Of a stretch of 64,000 nucleotides of DNA, positions 23,564 to 37,000 are shown one piece after another. The translations under genes were made by a program, and so were the position numbers. Source of the DNA: Metarhizium brunneum (Eukaryota; Ascomycota; Sordariomycetes; Hypocreales; Clavicipitaceae); NCBI RefSeq assembly GCF_013426205.1, contig NC_089423.1, forward strand, positions 3,906,001 to 3,970,000, read 5' to 3'. The notes under the pieces are model-generated. The model was not told where the DNA came from and did not search any database. It saw only the letters and a list, made by a program, of their open reading frames with translations. Every line of letters starts with the position of its first letter. The first letter of the stretch is position 1.

Positions 23564-26500
23564 TACCCAAAGTCACTACGCGCCGACCATCTAGACTCCA
23601 TTCGGCACCAGACATCTGCGCAATTTTGAAGAGTCAAGCACGCAGGCCAGCTGTCATGGTCGAGGGCTGGGGGAAGAGATGAGAAGGGGCAAGTGAAGAG
23701 GCGATCCGCCCTTTTGCTCGATGCACCTACCTGCAAACGCAAACCTGGTACTTCGTACTCTGTACTCCATACAATACACGGGGATCCTAAGTCAGCTCCA
23801 TCGACTCCTACTCTACATCTGACTGACAGTGGTTGTTGAGTGGTATCCAGGCATCGTCGAAGCAAGTGGCTCAGCCGGCCAAAACAAGTCAAGAGCCATC
23901 CTGCCATCCTGCCATCCACAGCTACGCCATGCTTGGCGGGAATTCCTGTGGGCTATGGGTTGACCACCGCTCCTGCGCGCCTCCTATATCTCGCTATTCG
24001 CCGTGTCGGGTGGTTTGGTTTGGAGAGAGACCAGGTCCGACGCCAGGCCACCCGAGTGCTCCGTATACTACTTACATATCCGTACAATTTATTGCTAGTC
24101 GACCCAGGCTGAACCTGGCCAAGTGAGCGAGTGGCTCCATCTCGAGGTCCCCGGTTGGCGGAACTGCGTTTCTCTCTCAGACATTCGCAGGTGCAAGCTG
24201 GACACACTGACGCTGGCTCCGAGCTAGTCGAAGCGTGGCACACCCACCAGCCAGACCCAACGCGCAACTGCGACGCCGTCAAGCATGGACAAATGTGGTT
24301 TGGTCGTGGCAACGGGCTTTTCATTCCCTGTGGATCGTCGGTTCCAGCTCGTCTCGATGCCAATAATGGGCTATTGTGGACGCTTGTGTCGTCCGTCTTG
24401 CTAATAAATTACTCGCAACAAGAAAAGCCATTCGAAAGGTGGACACCGGCTTTTGGTGATGTGTATTATTGTGTATGGTACATTCAATCAATCGGCTCGA
24501 GCCACTCCTCTCCTCTTATAGCCGGTACAGGCGATCCCACTGTGTCAATACACACTTATTACGCACCTACTAGCTGCTCAAAACCGGCCAGCAGGTGTGG
24601 CAGGGAGACCAGCAACGAATGGGGCTTGTCGCTCTTGATGGATCAACCCCATGTTAACTTGAAGTGCCACGATATCCAAGGGTCCATCGGTGACTTTGGC
24701 CATCATCTGACACTCGGACAAACGCAAAATAGAAATCGAATGTACAGCCTCGCTCTCGCAGACAAGGTGCGCTCTTAACTAGAACGGCAACTCTACCTGC
24801 TCCTTCGTCAATCCGTGTCACACTTGAAGTACGGAATACGGAGTACATGGAACGATACTCCCACGGTTGGAGTACCTACCAGACTTGGGTAGGTAGTCAG
24901 ACGCAACCGATACGAGACTAGCTTTGACTACACCAATCCCTTCCAGTGGCCAGACCAGGAGGAGCCTGACGGTTGAGCCAGACATTAATGAGAAACGCAA
25001 GGTATGGGCCTCATATTTTGTCACCCCAATACTACTACTCATACATGGTACACATCGGGCTGAATGCTCTGGGACGTTTGCTTCGCAAAGTATAATCCTG
25101 GACATTCCAGGCTTCTGTGTATACATAGAAGCGAAACCATGGCCGCGGCACATCAAGTATCCGATGATCTGGGAGTGTGGTCTGTGAAGGCACATCAGCC
25201 AACCGAGGGGCTCGACTGTGATCGATTACACGGAATCGCGGCACGTAGAAACGATCAGTCTTCACGGAGTTTAGTACGGAGTATTGTTTGCTGAATGGCA
25301 CGCTACTTGGTGGGTGTGAGCAGAGACCTGCCAAGTCAGCCATCCAAGAGACAGAAGTGATGTACTGGTGGTCCCCCTTGCAACGACTGACATGGGCAAC
25401 AAGCAACATTCATTGCCGCACCACGTTCCGGCATCATTGCCCTTGTCCGAGTCAAATGCATGTCCACAGTCCTGACCCAATTGAACTAGTTTGGGTATCC
25501 CCGTACGGAGTACAAACGCATTGAGGTGAGCGGGCCTTTTGTGCCTGAAGCTCTCTGCAGCCGCCGGTGTTGCCGCCAATGCAGAACTCGTCGCCTGGTT
25601 CCAAGATCAAGCAAGCATATAAGTACATACTAGCACAGTACTCAGTAGCAGCGGGCGACCACCCAGAAGTAGGGTTTACGTGTGATAGATGGTCATCACA
25701 CTCAGCTTCCCGACTTTCAAAGATGACAAGTTATTCCTTGTCCTCCTACTCCGTATAGGGTCGGGTCATCTTGACAGTCGAGCAGTTTCTACAAACAAGG
25801 GTTCCGACAGAACAGGAATGGCTACAGCTGTTCTTTAGGGGTTGACATGCATCCTGCGGCTGCTCCGTACTGTGCATAATGGCCTCGGTCATCTGGCCTC
25901 TGTTATTCTCTCGCAGGAGTTGGCCATGGTAGTTTCTAGGTCCCCTGCAGGCTTTACCAACTCAGGACAAGCTGAAGACAAGCACCAACTTTGGCCTCCA
26001 CCGTCTACAAGCCGCCAAATGCCACAACTTGCAGAATATTCAACCACTTTAAGCCAGCTGGGGTTGCCGCACTTTCCTTCCTTCCCGCTGTCTCGATTTC
26101 ATGATCTCATCATGGCTGCGTCCTACTGCCTGTGTCGACATTGACTTCTGGTGCTGTCCTGGTTTTTAATACGCCATAGCCTTGGCGGGCTACCTGCTAC
26201 CCGAGCCATCTAGTTGTTGCAAGGAAGCCATGGACAGAAGCATGTGGACATCATCGTTTTGTGCGAGAAAGCAATAAATATGTCAATACTCCGTCAGATT
26301 GGTGTACTCTCGGCCATCAAACACCACACTTCATACTTGGGTCCAGAGCGGCGCATGAGCTTGGTTCCACCGTGCTTCTCATTCGCTTAACACGTAAAGA
26401 CGCAGGCCAGTCTTCAAGCTGCCCACCAGATCAAGTTTTGTGACCTGGAACACTCTGGCTTGCTGGTTGCACAAGTCGCTTCGTGGCATAAAGACCCTTC

Positions 26501-29500
26501 CGTGGCCACTAGCCACGGTAAAGGAAAAGAGCAGATTTGACGGAGAAAGCGTATCTGCTGTCTCGCTTTCAGATGTCGTGTTCTTGCTTGATCTCGGAAG
26601 AATCCACATGCCCAAAAATCCGGTCACTTATCAAAGTTGGTTGACCAATCATCCAAGTTGTATCTCTTTGTCGCTCGACGACTGTGGAAGTCTTGTTACA
26701 TGTGAATATTTTCCATGGCATACGTACTCCATGGCAGGACGCGCAACCAGCAAATTACTACCTAGGTAATTTTACTAGGAATATATACGGCCAGCAGCTT
26801 GTCACTCAAGACTCAAACATTGTGGTCCTGCTCGATGAATTGGTCTCAACCCGGTGATGTATTCGACATGCCATGCTGATTCAAATGTCTAGAGCCGACC
26901 TTGTCATCAAAGTGGCATGTTTTATAGAGGGTCGTCATCAAGGCGACTACAGAGCAAAGCACTTCTGAATTGCTCCTAGCCAATGATGTTTTCAACAGTA
27001 CACATACATAATTTACTTAACACCGACCAGGGTGGTGAACGTCACAATAGTACTACGCGAAGGAGTAGAGTACGGGATACAGTGAACTGGAACAAAATCC
27101 CCAATAGTATCGGGCCCCTTTGGTTCGGTGTCGCTGAAGCTCCAGCATTTGGAGTGCGAATAAACCTGGTGGGAACCGAACCGCCTACCTGACTACGTGC
27201 ACCCAGGTACAACACCAGCGAGAAGGCAGACGTGGTACTTTTCGGGTACAGGAACGATTCCGTTCAAGTCGAACCCTATGCGACACACAAGCCACAAGAA
27301 CGAAGGTCTTGTTGGTCAGATCGAGGTCGTTATTTAATTGGGCTGACCAAGGGTCTGGAATAAGGCAAGTATCAACTTATCAGCATGCTCCGTCGTGACT
27401 CGCAACTCGACACAAATCCTCAGGTCGGTTGGTCATTCTTGTGACTGACTTTTGTGGATATGGTCGTCGACCGCGGAACCAGCAGACATATTGCACATGA
27501 AATACGGGACAGAGACAGGGCCGGGGCACATCTGGGACATTCTTTGTCACTTATTATGCCAATCACATCGTAACATCGTGCCCGCCACAGAGCACCCACC
27601 ACAACCACGGGCTTGCGCTATTAGTATGTCTCCCAGCCAAAACCAAGCAAGGCAGCCGGGGGGTGTGGGCTTTTGAGGGCTTTTGTTGCCTGATAGCTAA
27701 TACTAACTCGCCTCTGCGAAGGGTCGTGAGTACGGATGAAAGCTACGGATACGGCCTCCCTTCGTGTGGAAACCAAGTAGTACTAACCATTACAATTCAG
27801 CTCCGTTCAAAGAGCGACGAGGGGTGTATTCCGTACCTGTGTATGCATTTTGCCACCCTCAACATTATCGCCCTTTCTGAGAGAAGAGACGACAAGGGCT
27901 GTGGCACGCGGGACATGCGGAGTATGCACCTTCATTAACAACATTCATCTGTCCTACTGGCCCAGTGGACATTTTTGAAACGACGTAACTATTACTCCGT
28001 TCCAAAGGTTTTTCGAATACGGACCTGGCGCCAGAGTTAATGTTCCAGTATTTGACTTGAACTAGGAGGGGGCACGTGAAAGCTGCCAGGCTACTTTCTC
28101 CTCGTCTTACTGCAGATACAATGCAATAAATCCTACATGCTCTGTATTGTCGCTAAACCAGGCTCATAATCGCCGGGTCCAGATCAAATGACTTTCTCTC
28201 TGGAAGTACTACCACGTTTACTGTCCTCCAGTATCAAGGCCACAGCCTCCTCCTCCTCCAGTTTCTTACCGGATCTAGAAAGACCACTCCAGAGAATACA
28301 AGTAACCAACCGGGATGTGGCTGCTCCACAAGTCGGCGGCAAACAGAAGGTTGCATCACAGTAATAGGACGCTTCACAGACGGCAGACAAAGTCAGATAG
28401 TGTTCACGAGTACCCCCGTAACTGCATAGGGAACGCACAATTTCGTAGAAGACGAAAACCCTGGATACAGATGACCAAGCCGTGCATACAATTCCGAGTC
28501 TTTTCCAGCAATGTTAAGCATTTAGGTCAATTCGCGGCTGGCTGAGCTTCACCGGCACAAGAGTCCTGGATACATTAACGGTTCGATATGGGCCAGCCAC
28601 AAGTAGGCCTGTCAAGTGAGGGCTGCTGGCGGTTGTGGTATGGATGGATCTGGGGATGCCAGCAAAGACCATCCATCCATTCCTGCATCCTTGCAAACAT
28701 GCTTTGTCCTCCTTCAAGATGGGTGAGCTTTAATGTCAGGTACTCCATACCTCTGTCAGCAATCATGTATTTGGCACGCTGACCTAGACATATGGCGCCT
28801 TGGCTCGCTTCTGGACACGGAGTAATCGGGGTCGATGGTCACATCTTGAACGGAGCACGGAGTACGGCATAACCAAATGACGAGAAGCTTCGCCTCGCCA
28901 TCTCATACCAATGCCGCTGCCGGGTTTCTCTACGAAAGCACGCGCAATCAACACACAGGCCCCATTACACATTGCGGGGCTGTGAGGACCAGTTGACACC
29001 AACAAAATGATGACGAAAGGGGAGGGTGTTGGTTAATCGAAGATCACACAATGGAGTGCGAGTGGCTGTTGGCTTCTCAGTGAGGGCCTGAGGGACGGGC
29101 TGCTTCTTCTCTGCTTCTTTCATGGAGTACAGAGTACTACTGAGGGCTCCCTGCGTCTGCGTTGAATCGCTCGTTCATTCATGGGTCGCACGTCTCTCCT
29201 CTCGCCAGCTTGACCTCTTCTCGTCCAGAGAAGCGCTGGTGAAACCTAATCGATTCCCGACTTTCTCAAGCTTTTTATTTGGGTTTGGGTCCACGGACGG
29301 TCAAACTTCGCTTCCAACTTGACTCATCTGCAAATAGCATGGACACTACGGAGTACTAACATCCAGTCTGGCTGCTTGCTGTGCCGAGCGCCCCGGCCTT
29401 ACAAAGGCATCTGATTCCAGGCACGGAGAAATGTACCTCGGCGTGTGAGGGTGGCCTTTGGATCATCTAATGTCGGTTGTGTTCGCGATTCAACACATTT

Positions 29501-32383
29501 TTTCAATCCCCTTGATATAGTATCTGTGGCCATTGGAACCCAGCTGTCGTGTGATGCATGAAGCAGACCCATGCGTCTGGTCGCCCTTCGGCGACTCGAG
29601 TTTGCCAGGGCAATTTCAACCATGGCCTTGCAACCCTGAGGTCGTATCAGCGGGGGAGGTGTTGATTGGCTGGGACGGGCCTAGGTGGGCGTTGTGACTC
29701 CTTTCGTTTTGCCTCATCTGAGGAGGAATGCAGCCTTTTCACCATGACGGCGGACAGCCACTGCGACAAGACTCTCAGACTCTCTCTGACAGACACTGTC
29801 GTGACTGTGTCCCACAAGACCGGGTTCGAGACATTGATCACCACCAGATGTGTCTGTGCCGCTATCGTTGACCCTCTGCCATCCGGGCAAAGGCTGCACG
29901 CCGCATGATAACTACGTCCACTTCCCCAGATCCCGGACTATGAATCTCGGTTGCAGAGAGGCCGCTGCGGTCCATTCACCTTGGTGCGACTTTGTGAAAT
30001 CAAGACGTGCAAAAGCCATTTGTTGCACAATCACTTTTGTTGGCGCTAGCAGTCTTTCCGGCCAGAGACCAAATAATCAGAGAGCACAGATGGTTTCAAC
30101 GTCAGCCATGATCGCGGGCGAGCCAAAGCAGCAATGATACAGTTTTTTAAAAAAAAAAAAAAAAAGGACACGATTTGCCTTTGGTTTCGTCTACACCGGG
30201 ATGATACCTTGCATGTTAACCGAACACAACGATTTGGCCGTGTTGAGCCATCATGGCGCTGACGATAGACCACGGCAAGCTGTTGGCATCAAAGAAGTTC
30301 AATCCTCCCATGCCTTGTCTTCCCGTTGTGAAACAAGTGTACATACATTCTCACGAATCGAGGAGCCGTATTGGGACTGGTCTCGACTTTTGGCGGGACA
30401 TGGCGTTGATATCTTGACGAGTTGCATGACGGAGCCTATATGTACTTGTCATATTTTACATCTTTCAGTCTACCGTGGAGCAATTGCTTTTGGTCTCGCC
30501 GAGTGCAAGTTGGCGACGCAATAGGCAACGCTTGGCACACTTTCGTGTAGCCCGGGCTCCCAGAGTTGCACTGGCGATGAAAGCCATGCCAAAATCATGG
30601 CCATTGCGGGAGTAGACCTGTACATGGCCATGCACTGCTTGAAAAAATAGTAGCAGTACCGGGCCAAAAACTGAGTTTGTTGTTGGCCGACGTCGTACGC
30701 CACAAGCCCTGCAATGGTTTGGCTGCTGGCCGGGTCGTTTGAGAGCAAACAACGCAGGACGTCGATCATATGAGTAGTGGTCTAGACCATGGGTTAATAT
30801 TCATTGCCCGGCAACAAATTTAGATATTGGCCCGCTTCATGGCATTGGGTCGGAGATATTCCAGGAACTGTGCCCAGGCACCAAGCTCACGAATAGATTG
30901 ATGCTTGAGCTACCCTGCACCGGTACCTAATACGTCATCTTTATCATGTCTTGTTCGGGAATACGAGTCGCTGGTAGTGCCAGATACCTTTGCACCATTA
31001 TGTGGCGTAATCGGCCGCAGCCGTCTTTGAGCTTGGGCAACATATCCCAAGGCGAAAGTTCTTATCTCGAGTCTCGAGGCTGGGCGTCGAGTCGAGACTT
31101 GTTTCAATACTCGCCTCATTACAAGCCAAAGCCAAACACCATGAAAACCAGCATGTCGCTCTCTGTTCCAACCAAACAGTTGCCGAGGAGGCAGCCGAAT
31201 AAACAGATTGGAAAACACTCGCGGACATGGCTCGATACCCGGTAGAATATCATGCCCGCCCGGGGTTGAAATGAAGCACGCACGAGCATTTCAACACGCA
31301 GAGCCCATACCTCGTCTATATCGGGCACGTACTCGACATTTACATGGGCATACGCAGTTGGAAACGACGGAGCAGTAACCGGCCGCCCCGAGTCGTCGAG
31401 GGAATGGCTATGTGAAAATGCCGAGGAACGCTCTTAAGCATCCGGGCGTCGAGAATGTGACTCTGTTGAAACGTAAAATACTCAATTTGAGGTGTTCCTC
31501 GTTGGAAATCCTGTTCTTTTTCTCGACACATTTTTTCCGCACGGGGTTTTTGTGTGCTGGCTCATTCTCTATGGAACGTCTCCCAGGCCCAAGAAGCCGT
31601 CTCTCAAAAAGACACGACATTCATCTCCATCGATGCCCACAAGTCGGAATCCCTACTTATCACCAGATCATTCATGGACAAGGTTGAATCGCTGCAGACA
31701 ACGTCCTTGGCCAGGGCCACGCCGCATCCAAGAATGACAAAGGCTGGTCTTGGCGGTTAGCTGCGGCGTAGATAGGCGGTTCTCTCGACGAGGCAGGGCA
31801 ATCGGCGTGTCATGTTGAAGCAGAAGTGGCGTCTGCCGGAAGTACGGCTTGCACAAGTGAATCCGCCTTGACATGATCCAGGATCCAGGGTATGTATATG
31901 TAGGTGGTGATTTTGCTTTTCAAGCAAACAGGGCACGCAGCGAGACCTGCCCACCACGGCCCACCGGGGCGACATGGTATCTTAGCATCATTGTCAAATT
32001 GCCAGTCACGAGAAGGGTCAAGGTGCATTTGCTCGCCTTCCGGTGGACAAGCTCGGTCTGTAGCACACGTCGTTCCTGGAGGGAGTGGCGGGAAAACACC
32101 GCCTTGCAACCCATGGCCGAATAAATGTCCGCTGGGCCATCCATGGCCCCCCCGTGTTTGAAGTCATGAGCTGCAGCTGAAGGTTCAAACGTGTTGCAAT
32201 GAAGGCTTGTTTTCCCTCTGGCGGGTCACCGGCCTGGATGGAAACGATGAGAACATTGAAGGCCGCACAGGCTGACCGCGCATGACTACCCAACAAGTAA
32301 GTGCTCGCCTGAGCCCATGGCCAATACAAAGCCCTCGACAAAAAAAGAAAAGAAAGAGCCTCATTCTTTCGGTGTTTGGATTG

Positions 32384-32400
32384 TACGGAGTACGGAGTAG
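32384..32400. repeat. Tandem TACGGAG heptamer
   Basis: TACGGAGTACGGAGTAG, about 600 bp upstream of the SR-rich gene. A single copy, ATACGGAGTA, follows at 32811-32820. Confidence 0.8.
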
Positions 32401-33002
32401 TACATCCATCCACCCGAGGGGCCCGCCTGCAGCTCCATGTCCGTCACACAACACAACACAACACCCAGCTGCTCATGATGGTACAAATTTACAGAGCCTG
32501 CGCATCAACTCCATTTCCATTTGATGTCGCCCAAGTCTCCGGCTCCCTCCCGGGGCTGTGCCGTGAGCCGCGAGGCTGTCGGGCAGACGTCGAATGGCCT
32601 CATGCACCGCCCTCTCCCCTGCCCGTCGCCCTGTTTTTTTTTTCTTGTTTCTTTAATTAATAAATACTTCCCCATTGCCTTTGTATTCTTGGTTGCATTC
32701 GAGTCGCACGGCGATTGTTGGGCCTTTTTTTTTTTCTTCTTTCTTTCTTTTTTTGTGTATCCATTCAACAGCCGTTGTCGTGCAAGTCTCACAACCTAAA
32801 GCTTCGACCTATACGGAGTAAGTGCGTTGTGAAAGCACGCCCACGAGCAGGGGGTGGGTGACTTGGCCATAGACCATAGACAGACAGCACGGGGCTGTTC
32901 CTGGGCTCCCCTGGTTTTTTTTTGGTGTGTCGCCGCACTGGCCATGGTTTGGGGTTTCTTGCGTCGTGACGTCTTTTTGTCCACGAAACCTTCACGGCCG
33001 CC

Positions 33003-33800
33003 ATGCAGAGACCACGGCCGCCGTCGGCGTCGACTTCACCACACTCCCGTGCAGGTCCAGACGGCGCGCCTCGATCGGCGTCCCGCGCGAGATGGCACAT
33101 GTCGCCATCGCCGTCGCCGTCGCCGTCGCCATCGCGGTCCCGGACGCCGTCGCAGTCCCGCTCACCGTCAAGATCAACAAGACGCAGCGCGTCGCGGCCG
33201 CCCCCCAGACGCAGCTCCAGGGACTCGCAGCAGGAGAAGGAGCACAACCGGGGCAGCCTCATCAAGGACTCTGCCGGCCTGCTGCTGGGCATCGGCGTGG
33301 CGGCCGTTGTCGCCCACAGGTTCTGGCCAAAGGGCATGCTGTACGGCGCCAAGGAGGAGTGGGAGACGCGCCTGGACAAGGCCAGGGACAAGGTGCTTGG
33401 GGACGACAATGGCCGTGACCCTGACGTCCGTCGCCGGGAGAGGGGCCGTAGTATGAATAGGGGCAGGGCCTACCACTACCACTACGACTACGAGAGCGAG
33501 AGACTGGCCGTGGAAAGAGGTCCCGCGGCCCCCTCGCCGGGGAGCAGAAGTTGTTGGGAACGAGTTCCCAGGGGACGAAGCCTGGGACCGCTCCGGAGGA
33601 GAGTCTACCAAGAGGCTGCTGACACCGCGAGGTGGGAGAGGCCGGGGCCCGGGCATCGTCAACAGGGTAGGGGGGAGCCATTGTATGCTTCGGAAGGATT
33701 TCCCCAGCTACCAGATGTGGATTTGGGACACCGCGCTCGTCGTGAAGATGACTTTACTGTAGTGGAGAGACTTGCCGCGGCATGGTGGCCGCGGGTATAG
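33003..33800 (+). CDS. Hypothetical SR-rich protein with one hydrophobic Gly-rich segment
   Basis: Function unknown; 265 aa, single exon. The ATG follows GCCGCC, a strong initiation context. Residues 33-75 are an Arg/Ser/Pro repeat (SPSPSPSPSPSRSR and similar). Residues 84-111 form a hydrophobic Gly/Ala-rich helix, GSLIKDSAGLLLGIGVAA then HRFWPKG, long enough to span a membrane. A charged region (AKEEWETRLDKARDK) and a basic, Arg/Tyr-rich tail follow. I recall similar SLLKD..G..AHKFWPKG segments in uncharacterised fungal proteins but cannot name a family. Two other plus frames and one minus frame are also open here because of the high GC. I prefer this frame for its start context and amphipathic content. 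Confidence 0.62.
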   Translation: MQRPRPPSASTSPHSRAGPDGAPRSASRARWHMSPSPSPSPSPSRSRTPSQSRSPSRSTRRSASRPPPRRSSRDSQQEKEHNRGSLIKDSAGLLLGIGVAAVVAHRFWPKGMLYGAKEEWETRLDKARDKVLGDDNGRDPDVRRRERGRSMNRGRAYHYHYDYESERLAVERGPAAPSPGSRSCWERVPRGRSLGPLRRRVYQEAADTARWERPGPGHRQQGRGEPLYASEGFPQLPDVDLGHRARREDDFTVVERLAAAWWPRV

Positions 33801-34089
33801 ATGATGAGACGACTTCTCACGATCAACGCCTTTTTTTTTCTTTTCACGCTGCTACTTTAGTTACTTTGCCGCTCGATACCCGTGTTGCATTTTCCATTTT
33901 GCTAGCATACTTCTTGCTCACTATATGCATCGAAAAACTCGTGGGTTGGACCAGCTTCATATTTCAAGTAGAGCTCTGCCTGATTTCCATGTATCCAACT
34001 TTATTTCTCGTGTGAATATCCCTTTTCTATATGCATTGCGACGCCATCAAGATTTGCCCCATATCATTGTTGCACCGCCAATCCTTGCC

Positions 34090-37000
34090 TTATAAATCCA
34101 TCTCGTCTTCAGGCCGTGAAGCAATTCCCTGTTGACTGTACCGAGTTTCTGTCCCAAGGACGTCGCCCTTCGTGTGTTTAGCAACAGCGTCCTGCCAAAA
34201 ATCACCCCCGGTGCGCATCACCAGGCCGGTGGAAAGGCAGCCGCCAAAGTACTGTTCCCGCCGCGTGCTTCTTCGTTCGCTACCTTCAAGCGCCGAGTAC
34301 GCACTCCTCGTATTGCGCATGCGCTTCCTTGTGACGCCGTCACTCAATACATGGCTTAGCTTTAGCCTTTCTTGCATGAGCTGATTCTCAAAGGCCACGA
34401 TGCCACGAATCCAAGGAGCAACATCCAGAACAATCAGCTGCATCGTGCGGTCAAAGACAGACGGGTCGAGATGTGAACTTGGTTGCGCTTTGGGCGCTAT
34501 GGCTATTGGATCGAATGCGTGGGCCATGTCCATCCGGTTGACGCTCTTGGAAGTGTCATGGAATGACGACTCGAGCCTTGAGATGGCGCTAGACTCGTTG
34601 ACTGCGCACAAACCGGCATTGTCTCGAGATGGTTGTACGTCTTGCAGCCTTGAACGTAACCGCGCCCGAGCCTGTGATCGCAAGGTCATGGAAATCGTTT
34701 TGCCAGGCATGACAGGGCGTATGTAGTCATCTGCTTCTAACAAGGTACGCCCGATTATGAAGTCTTCTCTCGCCTTGCTAGTAAGATCAGGAAGCGACGG
34801 ATCAACGGGCTCCTGCAGCCAAGTTGCACACATACCCGCAGAACAAATGTCAGCATCGCTCATTGTCTGGTAGAATTTGTCCAAGGCTTCAAGTGCGGCT
34901 GCTCGTTTGCCCTCAGTGTCGCCCGAGTCCCATGCCGCCCTTACTACCGACCCCAATTCATTGGATTGACACCAATCGCCCATATCCACTTGCCAGAAGT
35001 TCCAGGACTGTTGCAAGGCCTCGACCTCTCGGTCGTACCTGTCGCACTCTGATATCATAACATCCCGTCCGATCCAGCCCATGCCGTTCTGGTACGTATC
35101 CTCACTAATCACTCGAACGACATCACCGTCATTATCCAAGTCGCAACCTTTGGGCCACCGGGCGTAAAACCAGTCGAATCCTCCTCTGCGATCACCCACT
35201 CCAATTTGACACCAGAAGTTAAGATCAGAAATGGTGGCTCGTAGGTCGCGATCACGAGCTCGATATAGGGACTCAACGGCGGATCTCTGGAGACTATGTC
35301 CTTCATTTGCGGCAATGAGAAGACACAGATCCACCGCAATAGGGTCTGGTGCTGGCATGAAGCGAAAGATTCCATGAAGGTTTAGACTCTGGAGCGGGAC
35401 TAAGCTCTCATCATTGCAAGTGATAACGAAAGGTCGCCGCGACTGATTCATCATGCCTGTCAAGACTGCCCAGAACTGCTTGTCTTCTTCATATAATATA
35501 TCCGCTTCTTCAATCAGGATAAGAGACTGTTTCTGAGCTTTCGAACTCGGCTTTTGAGTTTGGCCACCTATAGCTTGCTTTGACCTTGCTTTTGTCTCAG
35601 GAGCAGCCTTTGATTTGAAGAAAGCCGTCATCCTGCCTTGTTTGCCAGACTTTGTCGACCCATTGCCCTCATAATCAAGCCCTCCATCCACTGATGGCTG
35701 CGCAGCTCGGTGCTGTTGAACTAAGTGATTTCGCGTCATGTCTCCAACCCTTTCGAGAACATCCTTACCACTTCGCCGGGTGCCTGAATTTATCTCGAAT
35801 ATTTCAAAGTCAAGTTCCTTCGCAATAGCGTATACAGCGGCGGTCTTGCCACAGCCGTTTGCGCCACTAATGACAACGGTATTCCTCAGCTGTCCCGGCT
35901 CCTTGAACCTTGCGCCACCAGCTCGAACGACAGATTTGAGGCATCTGCCAGAGCTCCCATCTTCTTCTCCATCGCTTCCAAAGATCTCTTCCAGATCACT
36001 CCCTTCCTCGTCAGTGTCGACGATGAAATCATCCACTTTGTTCTTCCTCCTCTTTTTTCTCGGTAATGACTCGGCTTTTGATCTGCCCTTATCTCCAGTG
36101 ACGTCACCGCTACCAGTTTCAACTGATTGAACCTTCATTCCTTCTAACCATTGTTTTATGTGAAGGGCATCCTTGGATTTCTGAAGGACTTGTGCTGCTG
36201 AGACAGGTGCGTACTTTTGATTCCAAGAGGATCCCTCACAGGTAGACCTGTCGTATGCCGATAGGTGTGTCCCTAGAGAGACATAGTGGCGGCTGATGGC
36301 TGGATGAGCCAGCGTTGGCGGTGGCCCTGCAAGTTCGTCCAAACATGGATCTTCTATTCCTGCCAATGCCAATGGTGAGGTAATTGTAAGTTGAGGTCGT
36401 ATTCGACGTTGTAATTTTGAACCGCTCTCACATCGCTTTTGTGGAATGCGGAGCTCCGCAGGGGCAGGGTTGAAAGCGTCGTTGTCCTGCGGCAAACTAC
36501 GGCGCACGCCTGCGACGTCTAATCTATCGACAACAGCAGCCAGCACTGATTCATTTGGACCGATGGTCGTGACCTGTCCTTTGAATTTCTTGTATCCGCC
36601 AGTTTCGACCCTACATTCCGTGGTACAAAGCGGTCTGAAGCTATTCCCTCGAACATGGGACATGCCCTGCGCTGGCCACATGGGGTGCTTGGCACCAGGT
36701 ACTTTTGTCCCTCTAGGCCTGATACCAAATTGTGATTCCGCCGTAGCAGTTGTTGACGAGAATGAGTCCCTCGGTCTCCTGGGAGACACAGGCGTTGACA
36801 TGAATACAGAGTTCTTTTGAGCAGGCGACCTTGTTCCTGAATCTGTTGATTGAATAGGTGTTGATGAACGAGGATTCGGTTTGCCTGAGAAGAACGGGTG
36901 AGTCCCTTTGGTAGATGTAGAAGATTTGGCGATAATATCACTGGTTTTGGTTACACTCTTATGTGGTCGCTGCTCTGTCGGTGTTTCCGGGAGTTGTAAG

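Larger units (their letters stand above)
22274..33002. other. Long gene-free region (10.7 kb)
   Basis: The largest spacer in the window, between the 5' end of the minus-strand cyclin gene and the 5' end of the plus-strand SR-rich gene. The longest frame (24131-24778, plus) has no domain-like pattern. Many TACGGAGTAC motifs occur, for example at 23548-23563, 24833-24845, 25274-25282, 25503-25512, 25747-25755, 29346-29356, 32384-32400 and 32811-32820. A 9-bp triplicate TGCCACTTC lies at 23247-23273. I see no transposase or reverse-transcriptase fragment. Confidence 0.55.

Noticed and set aside
24131..24778. 215-codon plus-strand open frame in the large spacer
   Set aside because: No domain pattern, no family resemblance, biased composition (His, Ser, Cys) typical of chance frames, and no linked exons.
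32789..33409. 206-codon minus-strand frame opposite the SR-rich gene
   Set aside because: Asp-Gly repeats mirror the Ser-Pro-Arg repeat of the plus strand. The plus frame has a better start context and a plausible membrane helix.
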